From: Punica granatum
Lineage: Eukaryota > Streptophyta > Magnoliopsida > Myrtales > Lythraceae
Length of the DNA: 64,000 nt
Reading direction: 5' to 3'
Assembly: GCF_007655135.1 (NCBI RefSeq)
Contig: NC_045133.1
Span: forward strand, 27,377,845-27,441,844
The translations under genes and the position numbers were made by a program. Shown here one piece after another: positions 52,235 through 63,607 of the stretch (position 1 is its first letter; each line of letters begins with the position of its first letter). Under the pieces are notes generated by a model. That model was not told the origin of the DNA. It worked only from the letters and a program-made list of their open reading frames with translations, and did not search any database.

Positions 52235-52310
52235 ATATCCTGCCACCTACGTTGAATTTTAACTGATCTTGTGCTCTTCCCATGGCTATGCTGCCGCAAT
52301 ATCATACGGA
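52235..52310 (-). pseudogene. Fragment of the BTB gene's first exon
   Basis: On minus, gc(g)gcagcatagccATGGGAAG, then codons for MGRAQDQLKFNVGGRI, duplicate 6958-7022 of the BTB gene (MGTAQDRLKFNVGGRI) including bases before the ATG. After GRI the homology stops and the frame runs into an unrelated sequence (FESLLFWHWEHSS...), ending at 51951. A truncated duplicate, unlikely to be functional. Confidence 0.75.
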
Positions 52311-52439
52311 AAGGTCTATAATCAAGCAGCAGATACTGCGTTTACATTTCTTCCATCAACAAGTAACCAGATTGTATCACGTACTGAACGCCAACAAGAA
52401 TGCGATTGTTAATATACTAAACATATTCCATTCTCCTAA

Positions 52440-53080
52440 TTTTCGTTTCCTTCCATGAGGCTGTCTTGTAACCACGAATACAAATGCAACTGTATCAGTA
52501 ACCATGAATTGATTTGAGTTCAATTATTCCATATCCGAAATCAAATTTTCACCTCATCAAACTTCTTTTTACGAAGATTACTAACATAGGATAAACTGCA
52601 CAGTAAAAAAGGCCATCAACGAACATTAATTTCCTCAAGCACTGGCTGGAATGGGCTATGCCACACTGCTGGGCTCGGCCTGGCCCGTTAGTGTTCTTTA
52701 TGGACTTGGGATATTATATATTTACTAGAAAAGAAAATGCATGTGCGTTACCGCATATTAATTTCATGATAAAATTATTCTTGAAGTCATTCAAATTTAA
52801 AAATATTTTAAGTTTCTTAAATATGTTATATATGATTATTTCAAACGCGAGCTACACCAATATACCTTTGTAATTCAAATAAATCAAATATATGAACTTT
52901 GAGGTACTTAAGGAGTAAATGATATCTAATTAATCAAAAAGATTTTTAAAAGCTAATAAAAATTTTTTAAAAAAGGGAAATATTTAAATTAATGTAGATT
53001 GTAATTGCATAAAAGTATTATACTTGTGGAGGAAAATATAATGTAGATTCTTTTGGCATTTTGTTAGAGTTATGGAGAAC
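52440..53080 (+). repeat. Unknown-family intron-like segment
   Basis: Collinear with 16800-17340 and 31880-32450: ccatgaggctgtcttgta.ccac, caactgtatcagtaacca, attatatatttactagaaaa, aattaatcaaaaagattttt, cataaaagtattatacttgt and ttcttttggcattttgttagag. It also has the ~100-bp fcctcaagcac block (52630-52690) that is absent from those two copies but present at 46.6-46.98 kb. Confidence 0.65.
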
Positions 53081-53440
53081 TCTTGAAAAAAAAGTATTGT
53101 GAAAGAACGTTATAAAGATTCATAGGAAAAAGAAAAATAATATAGGAAAACTTTTGAAAATATTAAAAAAAAAAGGTGAACTTAACAATAAGTTGATGCC
53201 ATAAGTTAAAAAAAGCTCTCCCTTAGCTTTAAATATATAGATATAGAGTGATTAAATTAATATAGATCATACTTGCATTAAGTTACAACATTTGTCAAGG
53301 AAAATATAATGCAAATTCTTTTGGTATTTTGACAGAGTTGTGGGGGATTCTTGAAAAACGATCGCGAAAATATTAGACTTATATGAAGAAAGGTGAACTA
53401 CCCAATGAGTTGATGCCACATGTCAAAGCAAAGCGAGGTT
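53030..53440. repeat. Tandem duplication inside the family tail
   Basis: gaggaaaatataatgtagattcttttggcattttg (53030) recurs as aaggaaaatataatgcaaattcttttggtattttg (53298). Each is followed by agagtt.tgg.g.a.tcttgaaaaa and later gtgaact...ca(a)taagttgatgcca, so a ~265-bp unit is present twice. Confidence 0.65.
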
Positions 53441-54333
53441 CTATCTCGGAAGGGGAAATTCCTGGGCCAGTCGTTGTCCTTTTAGAAGTTAGAACCCTCC
53501 CTTATCTTCACGGACAATGCTTAAGATTTGTGACTGAATTTTCAGTCGCCAATCAAGTATAAAATACTTATTTTTATTGTACAATAATTTTAAGTTTTAT
53601 ATAAAAAAAAATTTTACAAGCGATACAAAATACTTTTGTACAAAATCAAAAATTCTTATATAATAAGAGTTTTGATTTTGTACATGATCCGTAACTGAAT
53701 TAATCCAAGTAACACGAGAATTTCCGTTAACTTTAAAGTATATAAATATTACATATTTCTCTTGTCTAGTCCAACCTTTTAGTCCAATTGTAAAGAATAT
53801 TTACCTGACTCAGATAAAAATTAGGAGACGCTCTTTTTTTCTTTTTTTCCGGTTATATGGAAGGATTTTAAAATAGTCACTATTTTCAATTATCTTAATT
53901 AACTTCGTATGAGTTGCTCTATTCTTGCCTTCACGGCTTGAGTCTCTTGTTCGCCCTTTAGGAACCTCACTTCCTTTTGATTTGGACCCCGGGCTCGTGT
54001 TCCGGCTTCCATGTATAATAATTATATATGTATATATGAGAGGGTCCTTATCTCCTTTAGTTGAGATACCTTATCAGGACTAGTGAACCGCAAGCAGAAC
54101 AGTGTTTATTAATGGTTCAAAATCAAGCGGAAAGAGAGGACATAGAGGAAGGGGGGAGCCGAGTGAGTCTTGTACTTTACGTGATAGATAGGAAGGAAGC
54201 TGCATAGAAATTTCCTCTTGTCAGTGCAATTTCCTCCAAATCATTCGAAATTAACATTTGTTCCACTTCCCCCCATCCCTCGTGTTCCTATCAGGAACAA
54301 TCCTACAAACCCCCCTCCTTCATATTTCAATAT
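53441..54333. other. Spacer, no gene recognised
   Basis: AT-rich. Short palindromic word tacaaaat..attttgta near 53590-53690. No gene or named repeat recognised. Confidence 0.55.
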
Positions 54334-54483
54334 ATGAAAACCCGAAAAATCACAGAAGACGACGAGCAACGTATCAGTCAGTGGATAGACGTCGCGCTCT
54401 CTGAGAAGAAGCATATAAAATGCACGTATTGCTCATTAATTCTCTATGCCCAAGCAATCAAGTCCAAACAAGATCTTGGATGA
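54334..54483 (+). CDS. Small ORF of 49 residues, unknown
   Basis: ATG 54334 to TGA 54481-54483. It begins MKTRKITEDDEQRISQWIDV and contains KCTYCSLILYAQAIKSK, with one CxxC pair. It lies immediately before the duplicated 3' flank of the unknown family. No homologue recognised. It could be the end of a lost exon or chance. Confidence 0.2.
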   Translation: MKTRKITEDDEQRISQWIDVALSEKKHIKCTYCSLILYAQAIKSKQDLG

Positions 54484-54484
54484 G

Positions 54485-55345
54485 CGATCATGTCTTAGGA
54501 CTGATCGGTGAGCGAAGCGGATGAGTTTTTTTAGCTAACGTTGTTCATCTCATTCACATATTTGCATGAGAACAGAAATACCCTGCCAGAATTTGAAGTG
54601 AATAAATTATTTAGATAAAAATGAAAAAAAAATATCGTATTACCTAATTAATATCGATGAGGACTGATGTATGTGTAATTTTCATGACTTGTTGATGTGG
54701 CAACAAAATGCGAAGGACAATCAAGGATACGGCAACGTACGATAAGGGCATCCACATCTCACCATCGAAAAAGATTATTATAATATATACACAAGTATAA
54801 ATGGACAGCATGCATTATCATCAGTTTCCATCTAGCTTTACAATTGAGATTGCGTATTGAAGCAAAACATTCTCGTGTTACATTAGGATCAAATCTTTTC
54901 GTTAGCCCAACACAAGAGTAACCACGAGATGATGTGCTGTCGATTTGAGCTTAAGATATCATATCGAATTGATGTCGTGATATGTTGTCATTTTGTCCAA
55001 GTTTAGTCTAACATTAGATTATAGCAAGCGCCAATGAAGTAACTAGGATGGTAAACCAATTTGGCTTGAATACAATGGGACTTCCATATGTTACCGACAA
55101 TTTTTCAGGTATCTTAAGCAGGAGAACATATAGTAATTAACTATTCATTTGTCGTGATAAATAAAAGAAAAGGAAAGCATTTACGGTATCGTAAAAGGTT
55201 GAAGTCACCCGTAATCCGTGATGCTACTACACATATTAATGGGGCGAACAAGTAGTTCTTCATGGACTAAGCTCTATACACAATAAATGTATTGATTGTG
55301 AAAGATCATTATCCCTTTAAAGACAAAGATCATAATATGCAACTT
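54485..55345. repeat. Unknown-family 3' flank/promoter-like block, second copy
   Basis: Duplicate of 33961-34700, with ~180 extra bases at about 54693-54870. It ends in the gtcgtgataaataaaa...ggactaagctc part that begins the family 5' module at 16.43 kb. Confidence 0.7.
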
Positions 55346-56122
55346 CCACGAAAGAGTGAAGTTCACTCTATTTCCTCTCAAGAAAACCAAAAAAGAAAAC
55401 GAAAGCTGGCCCATCAAAAACATGAAACATGCGTACATGGACAGAAGATTGATCAAAGCTACCTACACTGAAATTTTCGTTCTTTGCTCGAATTATCCTT
55501 TATCATCACATGTCGATCGACTTGTCCTTCGACTGCCTAAATGCTAGTAGCTAGTCGGCAAAAACTACCAAAAAATAACTAATTCTTTAGAGAAATTCCG
55601 GAGTGTGTGGAAAAGCGATTAATTATTTTATAATGATTATATATTCTCTTATTTTCAAGGCTTGTACATCTATAGGATAAGAAAATAGAAATTTAAATAA
55701 ATGCGAAATGATAGTATTATAGCGGAATGGAACGTGAAATCTCTTAGTTTTCTATGACAAAACATGTGTCGCTGCACTCTATTTTATTTCTCAATGATTA
55801 TATACTCTTGTTAAAAATTTTATGCATGTCAAAAGACTAAAGTACCCCAAGTATAGCTCAAATAATTGCCGTATGTAGTCACAAATCATGTGTAGTATGT
55901 CATTTGTCATGTACCAAGGTGACCACCAAAATCTCCCATTTCCACGAACAATCCCTGATCTCTCTCTCTCTTTCTCTCTCATCTTCTCTCATCTTCTTTA
56001 AAAGCCACCCTCTCTCTTCTCCATCACTCACCCTTATCATCACTCCCCCCAAAAAAAGATCATTTGTTTTCTACGTACGACTCCAAAAGCTTAGCATTCG
56101 AGGTTGATACACCGCGAATATC
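55346..56122. other. Upstream region of the KIC2 gene
   Basis: No gene recognised. A CT-rich leader (55957-55985, then ctctctcttctccatcac) lies about 140 bp before the start codon and probably belongs to the KIC2 5' UTR. Confidence 0.55.
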
Positions 56123-56509
56123 ATGATGATGACAGCGAACGAGAACCGAATGGCTGCCTCTCTCGATCCATTCTTCGACTTCGAGGACTACTTCCCCTCG
56201 ATGATCGTCCGTCTAGGAGCCGAGGGCTTCATCGGTGAGCTGTGCCACGGGTTCCAGCTTCTGATGGATGGGGAGAAGGGAGTGATCACGTTCGAGAGCC
56301 TAAAGAGGAACAGCCTTGTGCTAGGGTTAGAGGACATGCGGGACGACGAGATTGTGTGCATGCTGAGGGAGGGAGACTTGGATGGGGATGGGACGCTTAA
56401 TCAGATGGAGTTTTGCATCCTCATGTTCAGACTCAGCCCAGGGCTAATGGACGGGACCAAGCAGCTCGTCGACGGCTCAGGGAGATCATCATGTGTAAAC
56501 GTAATTTAA
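56123..56509 (+). CDS. KIC/PBP1-like single EF-hand calcium-binding protein (second gene)
   Basis: Intronless, 128 residues. Same architecture as the minus-strand gene at 25 kb: FEDYFPSMIVRLGAEGFIGE, DGEKGVITFESLKRN, then LREGDLDGDGTLNQMEF with the calcium loop DLDGDGTLNQME (about residues 94-105) and FRLSPGLM. The C-terminus differs, lacking the acidic helix and ending SGRSSCVNVI. Any of the first three Met codons could start translation; the family gives no reason to prefer a later one. Member of the KIC/PINOID-binding protein 1 calcium-sensor group; partner kinase or kinesin unknown. A CT-rich leader precedes it. Confidence 0.92.
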   Translation: MMMTANENRMAASLDPFFDFEDYFPSMIVRLGAEGFIGELCHGFQLLMDGEKGVITFESLKRNSLVLGLEDMRDDEIVCMLREGDLDGDGTLNQMEFCILMFRLSPGLMDGTKQLVDGSGRSSCVNVI

Positions 56510-57180
56510 TTAATTAATTGCCATGTAGCCTATTGCTACATATCTTTATATATGCCTTTCTTAACTTCTACACCCTTGCTATTGAACTAATAAGTAGTTC
56601 CAAAAGTTCACTTCTGCCAACATAAATAAATAATTTGAATTATATATGCGAAGCTGGTTCAATTTCTCTTATAATAAGAAGCATATAAATTAATTACAAA
56701 TTTGAAGTAGCCATCTTGGCTCTTAAACTCTATGATGAAGTAAGAAGTTTCAAGTTCAAATTCTCGCCAATTAGACTACTTGTACTCATTTATTTAAATT
56801 TCTATAATACTAGATTTATGAGCTTTCTCTTAACAGGGAAAAAAAAAAGCCTATAATACGGCATCAGCAGTTAAATCTAGTTAGAATTTGCAATGTGCAA
56901 TTTAATTAACTACATAAATAATCCTCAGCAATGGGATTGCCTATCTTTATTTGCTGTCCGGAAGTTTCATATCCTGCGATTTTGATTATCGAATCTCAGC
57001 TCCATCCTAGCTATATTGCCCACTTACAGAATGCATTATGTAAGAGGTTGCTCATCATATAGTCGATTTGCCCGATATTTTTATCTCTCTTTTTTTTTTT
57101 GGGTAGATATTTGTGTCGGTTTTTTGCTTTAAGAACCATATATAAGTATTATTTGTCCTTTTTTCTTTGCATATATGGTT
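56510..57180. other. Spacer, no gene recognised
   Basis: AT-rich 3' flank of KIC2. Nothing further seen. Confidence 0.55.
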
Positions 57181-57735
57181 CTTTTAATTAGTCAAAGGTC
57201 TTTTATGATTTGTCCATATAATGCCTTCAACGGAGCAGTGATCATAATGAAATGTAAATTGAATTGATCGATCTTAAGATTTATAGATTATCCTCAAAGG
57301 TCCATGTTAGATTTACAGTTTATCCTCAATTTAAAGGGCAATGTTAAGCTCGGTGTAAGTTAGCAGCATGTTCAGATTAATTATTATACATAGTTTCTGA
57401 TCAATCTTTCCTCTTCCAATATTGGCAAGCATATCGCATTGCTTATCGGCTTGGCTTCGACTTTTAATATCATTAAAAAATAGGAGACGATGTTCTGCCA
57501 AACCAAAGAAAGAAAGTATTTTTAACGTAAACTTTAAATTGATATATTCATATGTTTAACGTTATAAATTTTAAATTGATATATGGTCATATGGTCATTT
57601 TTTATAATTTTTCAATGTGTGAGTACTTTTTATTTTTGTTTAACCCTAAACCCGATCAACATCTTAGTAACAATATTTGCGAGAAGGACCACGTTGCCGA
57701 TTTTTAACTCTTCGGGCACATAGGTTATAGGACTT
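57181..57735. repeat. Diverged duplicate of the aspartic-protease upstream region
   Basis: Collinear with about 60830-61600: tatcctcaaagg, gttaagctcg.tgtaagtta, atagtttctgatc, ggcaagc.tatc.cattgctta, ggcttggcttc.act, then tgtgtgag...cgatgcatc/cgatcaacatctta and aggacc..gtt...gatttttaa(c/t)tctt. The 61-kb copy contains a ~270-bp insertion (61017-61287) that is absent here. Confidence 0.6.
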
Positions 57736-58037
57736 GGATAGATTTCGGTCTGCACCAGCTTGCTTGTAACAAAATCTATCACGGGAGCCATTTATATATT
57801 ATAATAGCGAAATGAAAAAGTAGGTTTAATGAGGTTGCGTCATGTGCCATCCTAGTATTAATCAGGTGATGCCATGTGTCAAGTACCCAAATTTCACAAG
57901 TAAATAATTGGTTTATAGGGATACCATATTTATATCAATTCAAATTACTAAAATTATTTCCATTTATCAATTCTCGATTTAACAAGTAAAATTATGTTTA
58001 CTTTTAAAAATGTCTATACCAATATAAACTACAATAA

Positions 58038-58092
<55 letters not shown>

Positions 58093-60035
58093 CAAGTGAA
58101 TTGATCTAAGAGTTCGTACAATTTAGTAATAAATATATATTTTGGAATTCGATTAATTAAAATTATTTTCTTTTCCAATTTTTAATTCTACAAATGCTTG
58201 ATTATATTTTTGAAACTGTAATTGGGTTTTTCAGTTTAAAAGGCATAAATTTTTTCTAAAATTTTTCACACAAGTAATTACTTACATAATTGAAATTGTA
58301 AGGAGGTTTGGAATATTAAAAAACTATTACAAGTTCTATGTTAATACTAAATATACTTAGAAATGAAAAAGTATGTTAAAGGGGTTTATTTATTTAAAAA
58401 AATCAATTAAATTAATGGAATAAATTTAGTCTCTCTATTTATTAAATTTACTTACAGTTCAAATATTTAAATTTTATGAGTAACTTATTATTGAATAAAG
58501 GATATAAATGCAAATATGTTCTACAATTTCGATATTGAAAATTAAGAGTTTTTTTAAACTAAAAGGTATTAATTGATTACTTTAATTAAAATAATTTTAT
58601 TCGCTTGATTTACTAATCTTATTTATAAAATATATAAATTAAGGCTTTTTAGGTGAATACTATATTTTTTTACATAAATAAAGTATTTAATGGAGCAAAT
58701 TTAGTACGATAAATTTAACATTCCTTGTTCATCATTATTTTGGCGGCACAATTATAAACTAATCAATATTTTTAAAGACTATGTATAATAAGTTATAAAA
58801 ATTCCGGATACGAATAATACTTACGCATAACTTGGGAGTAAGATGATTTGTTTGTTTTAAACTATGATGGAAATTTTGGAAAAGCCCATGGGAACGCACA
58901 AACAAGGCCCAACAAAGTCAAAGATTTTTTTTTTATAAGAGAGGCTAATGACTTAGTAAAAAAATAGCAAAAGCTAAATAGAGGGACAGGATGCACTCAA
59001 AAAAAAAAAACATCAACCTAAAAATAAAGGGACATAAAACTTCCAATAACAAGAATCGAATTTGGGATATCATAATTCCGAAGTCAGAGATAGGTGTCAT
59101 TGCAAGAATCGAATCTGAGATCATATTAATGTATGATTGGAACTGCCATAAAGTTTTGTTGTGTCAGTATACTTAATCGAAGCAAAATTTGTTGCGAGTT
59201 TCTACATTGTGATTTGAATTTGGAATTGCACGTTTCGATACATAAATTGGGCCTAGGCCCATGAAATGCAACCAAGATGCCCAGCAAGCTCCTCTGGACA
59301 ATAAACCCCATGGTGATCAAGGGTTGTCCCTGTGCGTGTACATATATATTATCTGCATTATATATATATATATATATATATATTATACTATTTAAACAAG
59401 AGTCAATTTTGTAACTAACTCTTCGTTAACTGAATTTTTCCAAATTTTATATCTAACTCTTACTATTTTTTATTTTTTCATCATTTTTCAAATCAATCAA
59501 TCCATCGATATGATCATATTTATTTAATTGTTGCACGGCACTCGTAGGTAAAATCTAGAACAAATAAATATAAATGAGAATTTTAAATTGCTTGACTTTT
59601 TTTTATAAGTAATGATATTATTAAGGACCAAAAGTTAACAATTACACTTTTCAAGAAAAAGCTCGGATCGAGCAAAACTGCTTAACTAAATCTTACACTT
59701 ACCATTAATAAAAGTTAAAATGATTAATGTTTTCCAATTTGCAAGTCCCAAAGGCCAACCCCAAAAAAAAAAGGATAGATATGAGATGTAATTGTGGGGT
59801 AAATAATATTTAAAATTGAATTTATGAACATTGATTGATAAAATAAATTTTTAAAATTTTTCATCTCGTTTTTTGTGTATAATTTATTATGTAATAGATT
59901 TATCTCGATAATTATGTAATACATTAATATAAGGGATGCAAAAAGACATTTAATCATGAGTTGAAGAAAAGCTGGTAGAAGCCTCTCATCGAACCATGGC
60001 AGAATTCCCATCACAGGAGTTTAAAACAATACATC

Positions 60036-60068
<33 letters not shown>

Positions 60069-60160
60069 GATGGATGGATGGATTTGTCTGCTTATGTTAG
60101 GATAATGTGAGACTCATAAATAAAAAAAATGTTAATCTAATGTGGGGGTATATATGAAGT
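57736..60160. other. AT-rich spacer, no gene recognised
   Basis: Very AT-rich with microsatellites as listed. Frames present are short and of low complexity. Confidence 0.6.
58037..58091. repeat. (AAT)n microsatellite
   Basis: About 18 uninterrupted AAT units. A second AAT run of about 12 units lies at 60035-60069, and a TA run at 59358-59384. Confidence 0.95.
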
Positions 60161-60164
60161 ATTT

Positions 60165-60425
60165 AGGGGATGTTTGATTTTGGAGTTTTTTTTAATTATA
60201 TTCCACTTAACTCCACTTATTTTCAATTTAACAACATAATTATTACTTTTTCATTTTTCTTTAATTTTTTAATCATTCAATTAAACTTTTAATATTAACT
60301 TTTTTGAACTATTCATTACTTTTTTCACCATTCAACGACACAATCATTACTTTCTCTCGACTATTCATTATTTTTTCTCACTTTTTGTCTATAGTTCAAC
60401 AATGCAATCATTACAATTCCAATTA
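60165..60425. mobile_element. Possible decayed MITE
   Basis: Starts ggggatgtttgattttggagtttt and contains ccacttaactccactt, caatttaacaacataattattac and repeated attcattactttt words, ending caatcattacaattccaattaa. The opening resembles the Tourist-like ends elsewhere in the window. The right end and TSD were not resolved. Confidence 0.35.
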
Positions 60426-61016
60426 AATATACATATATATACATAGTTAGAACGGAATGGAGTCAACAAAGCCTTGTTAGTTTCCGAAAGAGGCCTTCAG
60501 ATCTCCTCTTACCAAGAAAAATCTGAATATCCAATGCTTCTCCGAACAGTTGGACTAGTAGTATTCAACCGCATCAGCAGAATCACTTGAGTGCTCTCAA
60601 ATAAGTTGTTCATTTCATTTTTCTTTTTTTAATACCGTCATATTCGAAATTCCAATATATTTTCTGCTAATGCAGTTTAAGTCATATCCGAAAACCCATT
60701 CATCTATTCATTATCTAACAAACCGTCCGTATTCAAGGCTTCCCCGCCATGGGAAGTAAAATGCGGTGCATTAGGCTCCCGGGACTTTGAATAAGTAGTT
60801 ATTTTGAATACTTTCGGGTTGACAGATTTTGATTTTGTCCAGGTAATTCCTAAAAGCACCACAGTGATCACAAATGAACTGTAACTTGTTTGATTGAGCT
60901 TTCTAAGGCTATATAGTTCATCCTCAAAGGATGACGAGGTTAAGCTCGATCGGTGTAAGTTACAACCGGTTTAATTAGATAATTAATTTTTGTATATAGT
61001 TTTTGATCGTATTGAA

Positions 61017-61287
61017 AATATTTATGGTGCAATCAATTGCACCATACAATCAAAATAAATTACTGAAATTTTCAGTAATGAATTTTAATAAATTACTTAT
61101 AGAAAAAGTAAATTGCACAAATTACGAAACAAATTACATATATCTTGAAATAAATTAATCAAATCTTGCAATAGAATATACAAATTTCAAAGAATTTATT
61201 CAGCTTTTAGTAAAACATTGAACTCTTTTACTCACTCTTTTAGTAATTTACTTAATAGTATGGTGAAATCAATTTCATAGAATTCCC
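61017..61287. mobile_element. ~270-bp MITE-like insertion with palindromic ends
   Basis: Left end: tatggtgcaatcaattgcacca. Right end: tatggtgaaatcaatttcata. Both are near-perfect short palindromes of the same form. The segment interrupts the block collinear with 57181-57520, so an unfilled paralogous site exists near 57.41 kb. No coding capacity. Confidence 0.5.
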
Positions 61288-61599
61288 CGTATTTCCTATT
61301 CCAAATGGCAAGCGTATCTCATTGCTTATTCAACTGGCTTGGCTTCAACTTAATATCACTCAAAAGAGGACGCAACCTTCCACCAAATAAATAATAAGTA
61401 CATAGGACAGAGAAATGACTTTTGCTGGATTTTCAATACAAAGGTTTAGGTTGATAGATGATGATACATATTTAACTTTCTTTGCAATTTTCCGGTGTGT
61501 GACTTTTGGCTCTTAGCAAGTTTCGATGCATCTATTAAACAGTATATATATGCGCCAAGGACCTTGTTTCTGACCTTTAATTCTTAAAGGCAGAACGGT

Positions 61600-62053
61600 T
61601 TTAGGACAGTCTCTATTCCATTCAAGTTTGGATACGGTCCCTTCTACTACCTATATCTCAAGGGGTGCACCATCTCTAACAAAACGATCAAGTTCACAGG
61701 CGCATCATCATCAGACTTGCCATTCACTCCAGGAAACATATTTATAGATTCAGGTGCCCTAATATCACTACTGCCCGAGAGGTTCTACCATGCGATTGAA
61801 GACCCAGTTAAATCAACAACCAAGCTACGAAAAATGAGCGATCCTCAAGGGTGGGGACTTCTTTGCGAGCGGACCACGACCGATTTCAAAGAACCATTTC
61901 TTACGCTGCACTTCAAAGGCGGAGACGTCGTTTTGGGTCCTCCTAATACCTTTACTAGGGCTTGGAAAAGTGTAGTGTGCTTCAATTTTGCAGCTGCCAA
62001 TAAATTAGCAATCCTTGGTAGTTCGGCACAGTGGAATTTCTTGGTAGGATATG
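61600..62053 (+). pseudogene. CDR1-type aspartic protease C-terminal domain, 5' part (interrupted gene)
   Basis: The frame starting near IPFKFGYGPFYYLYLKG contains FIDSGALISLLPERFY (second catalytic Asp motif, DSG), LHFKGGDVVLGPPNTF and SSAQWNFLVGY, the TAXi_C region of plant nepenthesin/CDR1-like secreted proteases. The N-terminal half with the signal peptide, prosegment and first DTG motif is not found upstream. The frame is cut at VGY by an LTR element; the last 18 codons reappear at 63609-63665. A pseudogene both by 5' loss and by insertion. Confidence 0.85.
62049..62053 (+). repeat. Target-site duplication, left (atatg)
   Basis: Five bases before the left LTR. The right copy, 63608-63612, reads atata. 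The ancestral codons would be GGA TAT GAC (VGYD), the canonical motif of this protease family. Confidence 0.8.
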
Positions 62054-62488
62054 TGACGCAGCATACAACGCGAGTAATCGTCACAGACCCGTTGATTCGC
62101 GCACGAATACCGGAACTACGACCTTCTATACCTGTTGATTTTACAAAACCAGGAAATAGACATCAACCTTGAATCAATCCGAGATTGGACAAAACACGAA
62201 AGCTCTGAATTTTATTGATAATCTGAAAAGACGACTCTACTCTGTTCAACCCTAGGGTTTACATCACTTAAATAGAATTAAAAATACCTAAATTGCACAA
62301 AAGACATAAACTTTTCCTAAAATTATAAAAACGCCTAAATAATATAAAAATGCCCGTTTGAGTCCCTAAACAACCGAATTCGGCCAAAATCTCGTCTTTT
62401 CACAGCCAAAGGCTGTGAGTTTTGCTCTGGAGGCCGTTTCCTTCGAGATAGGGTCGTTAGAACCTATTTTTCTCGAAATACCGACTTG

Positions 62489-63118
62489 TCAGGTCGTCTG
62501 TCTCATCATTCTCTCATGGGTGAAGAGAATTCGCCCTCGAATTCGCCCTAGGAGTCTAGAGATAAAATCAGCAGCATGATTTTCCCCATGCCCATCGAAG
62601 TCAAAATCAAGAATATATTCCATTATCTCAAACTGATAAACGACATTGCTATCAAAAGCTGAACGTGGTCCAGAGCGGGTGCAGTCAAGGTTCCCACTGT
62701 CAAGATTCGGCAAACATTCACCGAGATCTCGCAATTCCTTGATAGATTTAGTTATCGTCACCGCTGCCCCAATCCCAATTCCTGTCACAGTCTCCTCCTC
62801 CTCATCGAACTTGGGCTCTCCATCGCCTCCCGCTACAAAAAATGCTTCATCGGATGGATCCTCTTCGGAAAACAAAGTCGCGTCCCCTTCAGAATTGAAA
62901 TCATACTCGATTTCCTCTCGATCAGGGTCAGAATTCGGATTAGGGTTTCTCCGATTCTGATTCTCCAAAAGTGCAGCCATCTGCTGTGTGAACTACTCCA
63001 TCATACAATCCATCCTCTGCTCCATCCTCTGATTCAGCTGATCTAGCCTCTGCTCCAGATATCGTAGATTTTCACAGTCATGAACATCTTCCACACGATC
63101 CCTCCTCTTGGGCTGCAT
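62489..63118 (-). pseudogene. Gag-like remnant of the LTR element
   Basis: 210 codons with one in-frame stop after CMME (TAG at 62995-62993). The N-terminal helix region resembles gypsy gag starts (ENLRYLEQRLDQL). The middle is acidic (REEIEYDFNSEGDATLFSEE). The C-terminal end YILDFDFDGHGENHAADFIS runs into the LTR. No CCHC zinc knuckle seen. Confidence 0.55.
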
Positions 63119-63132
63119 CGTTGATCCAAGAA

Positions 63133-63152
63133 CGAACCTGGCTCTGATACTA
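63133..63152 (-). promoter_or_regulatory. Primer-binding site (initiator Met tRNA type)
   Basis: The minus strand reads AGTATCAGAGCCAGGTTCG a few bases after the LTR end. It matches the complement of the plant tRNA-iMet 3' end apart from the first bases. Confidence 0.75.
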
Positions 63153-63607
63153 ACTGACGCAGCGTACAACGCGAGTAACCGTCACAGACCCGTTGATTCG
63201 CGCACGAATACCGGAACTACAACCTTCTATACCTGTTGATTCTACGAATACCAAGAAATAGGCATCAAACTCGAATCGATCCGAGATTGGACAAAGCACG
63301 AAAGTTCTGAATTTTATTGATAATCTGAAAAGACGACTCTTTTTTTGCCCTAGGGCTTACAGAAAGCTTAAATAGGGTATTAATAAACCTAAATTGCATA
63401 AAAGAACTAAACTTTTCAAAAATTACAAAAACGCCTAAATAACATAAAAATGCCCGTTTGAGGCTCTAAACAACCGAATTCGGCCAAAATCTCGTCTTTT
63501 CACAGCCAAAGGCTGTGAGTTTTACTCTGGAGGCCGTTTCCTTCGAGATAGGGTCGTCATAACTTATTTTTTTTCAAGTACCGACTTGCCAGGTCGTCTG
63601 CCCATCA

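Larger units (their letters stand above)
62054..63607 (-). mobile_element. Small gag-only LTR retrotransposon (gypsy-like, non-autonomous) in an aspartic protease gene
   Basis: Direct LTRs at 62054-62508 (455 bp) and 63155-63607 (453 bp), starting tgacgcagc and ending catca on plus, with an imperfect 5-bp TSD. Orientation is minus: just inside the 63155 border, ggctctgatac (63140-63150) is the complement of an initiator-Met tRNA primer-binding site (GTATCAGAGCC on minus). A short purine run (gagagaa) precedes the other LTR. The 646-bp interior has one minus frame from ATG 63118: QPKRRDRVEDVHDCENLRYL with a QRMEQRMD helix, as in plant gypsy gag N-termini, broken by a TAG (62995-62993), then acidic residues. 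No protease, RT or integrase. The LTRs have diverged visibly (substitutions and small indels), so the insertion is not very recent. Confidence 0.85.

Noticed and set aside
61845..62084. 79-codon minus frame inside the protease domain
   Set aside because: Antisense shadow of the recognised aspartic protease frame; it also runs into the LTR.
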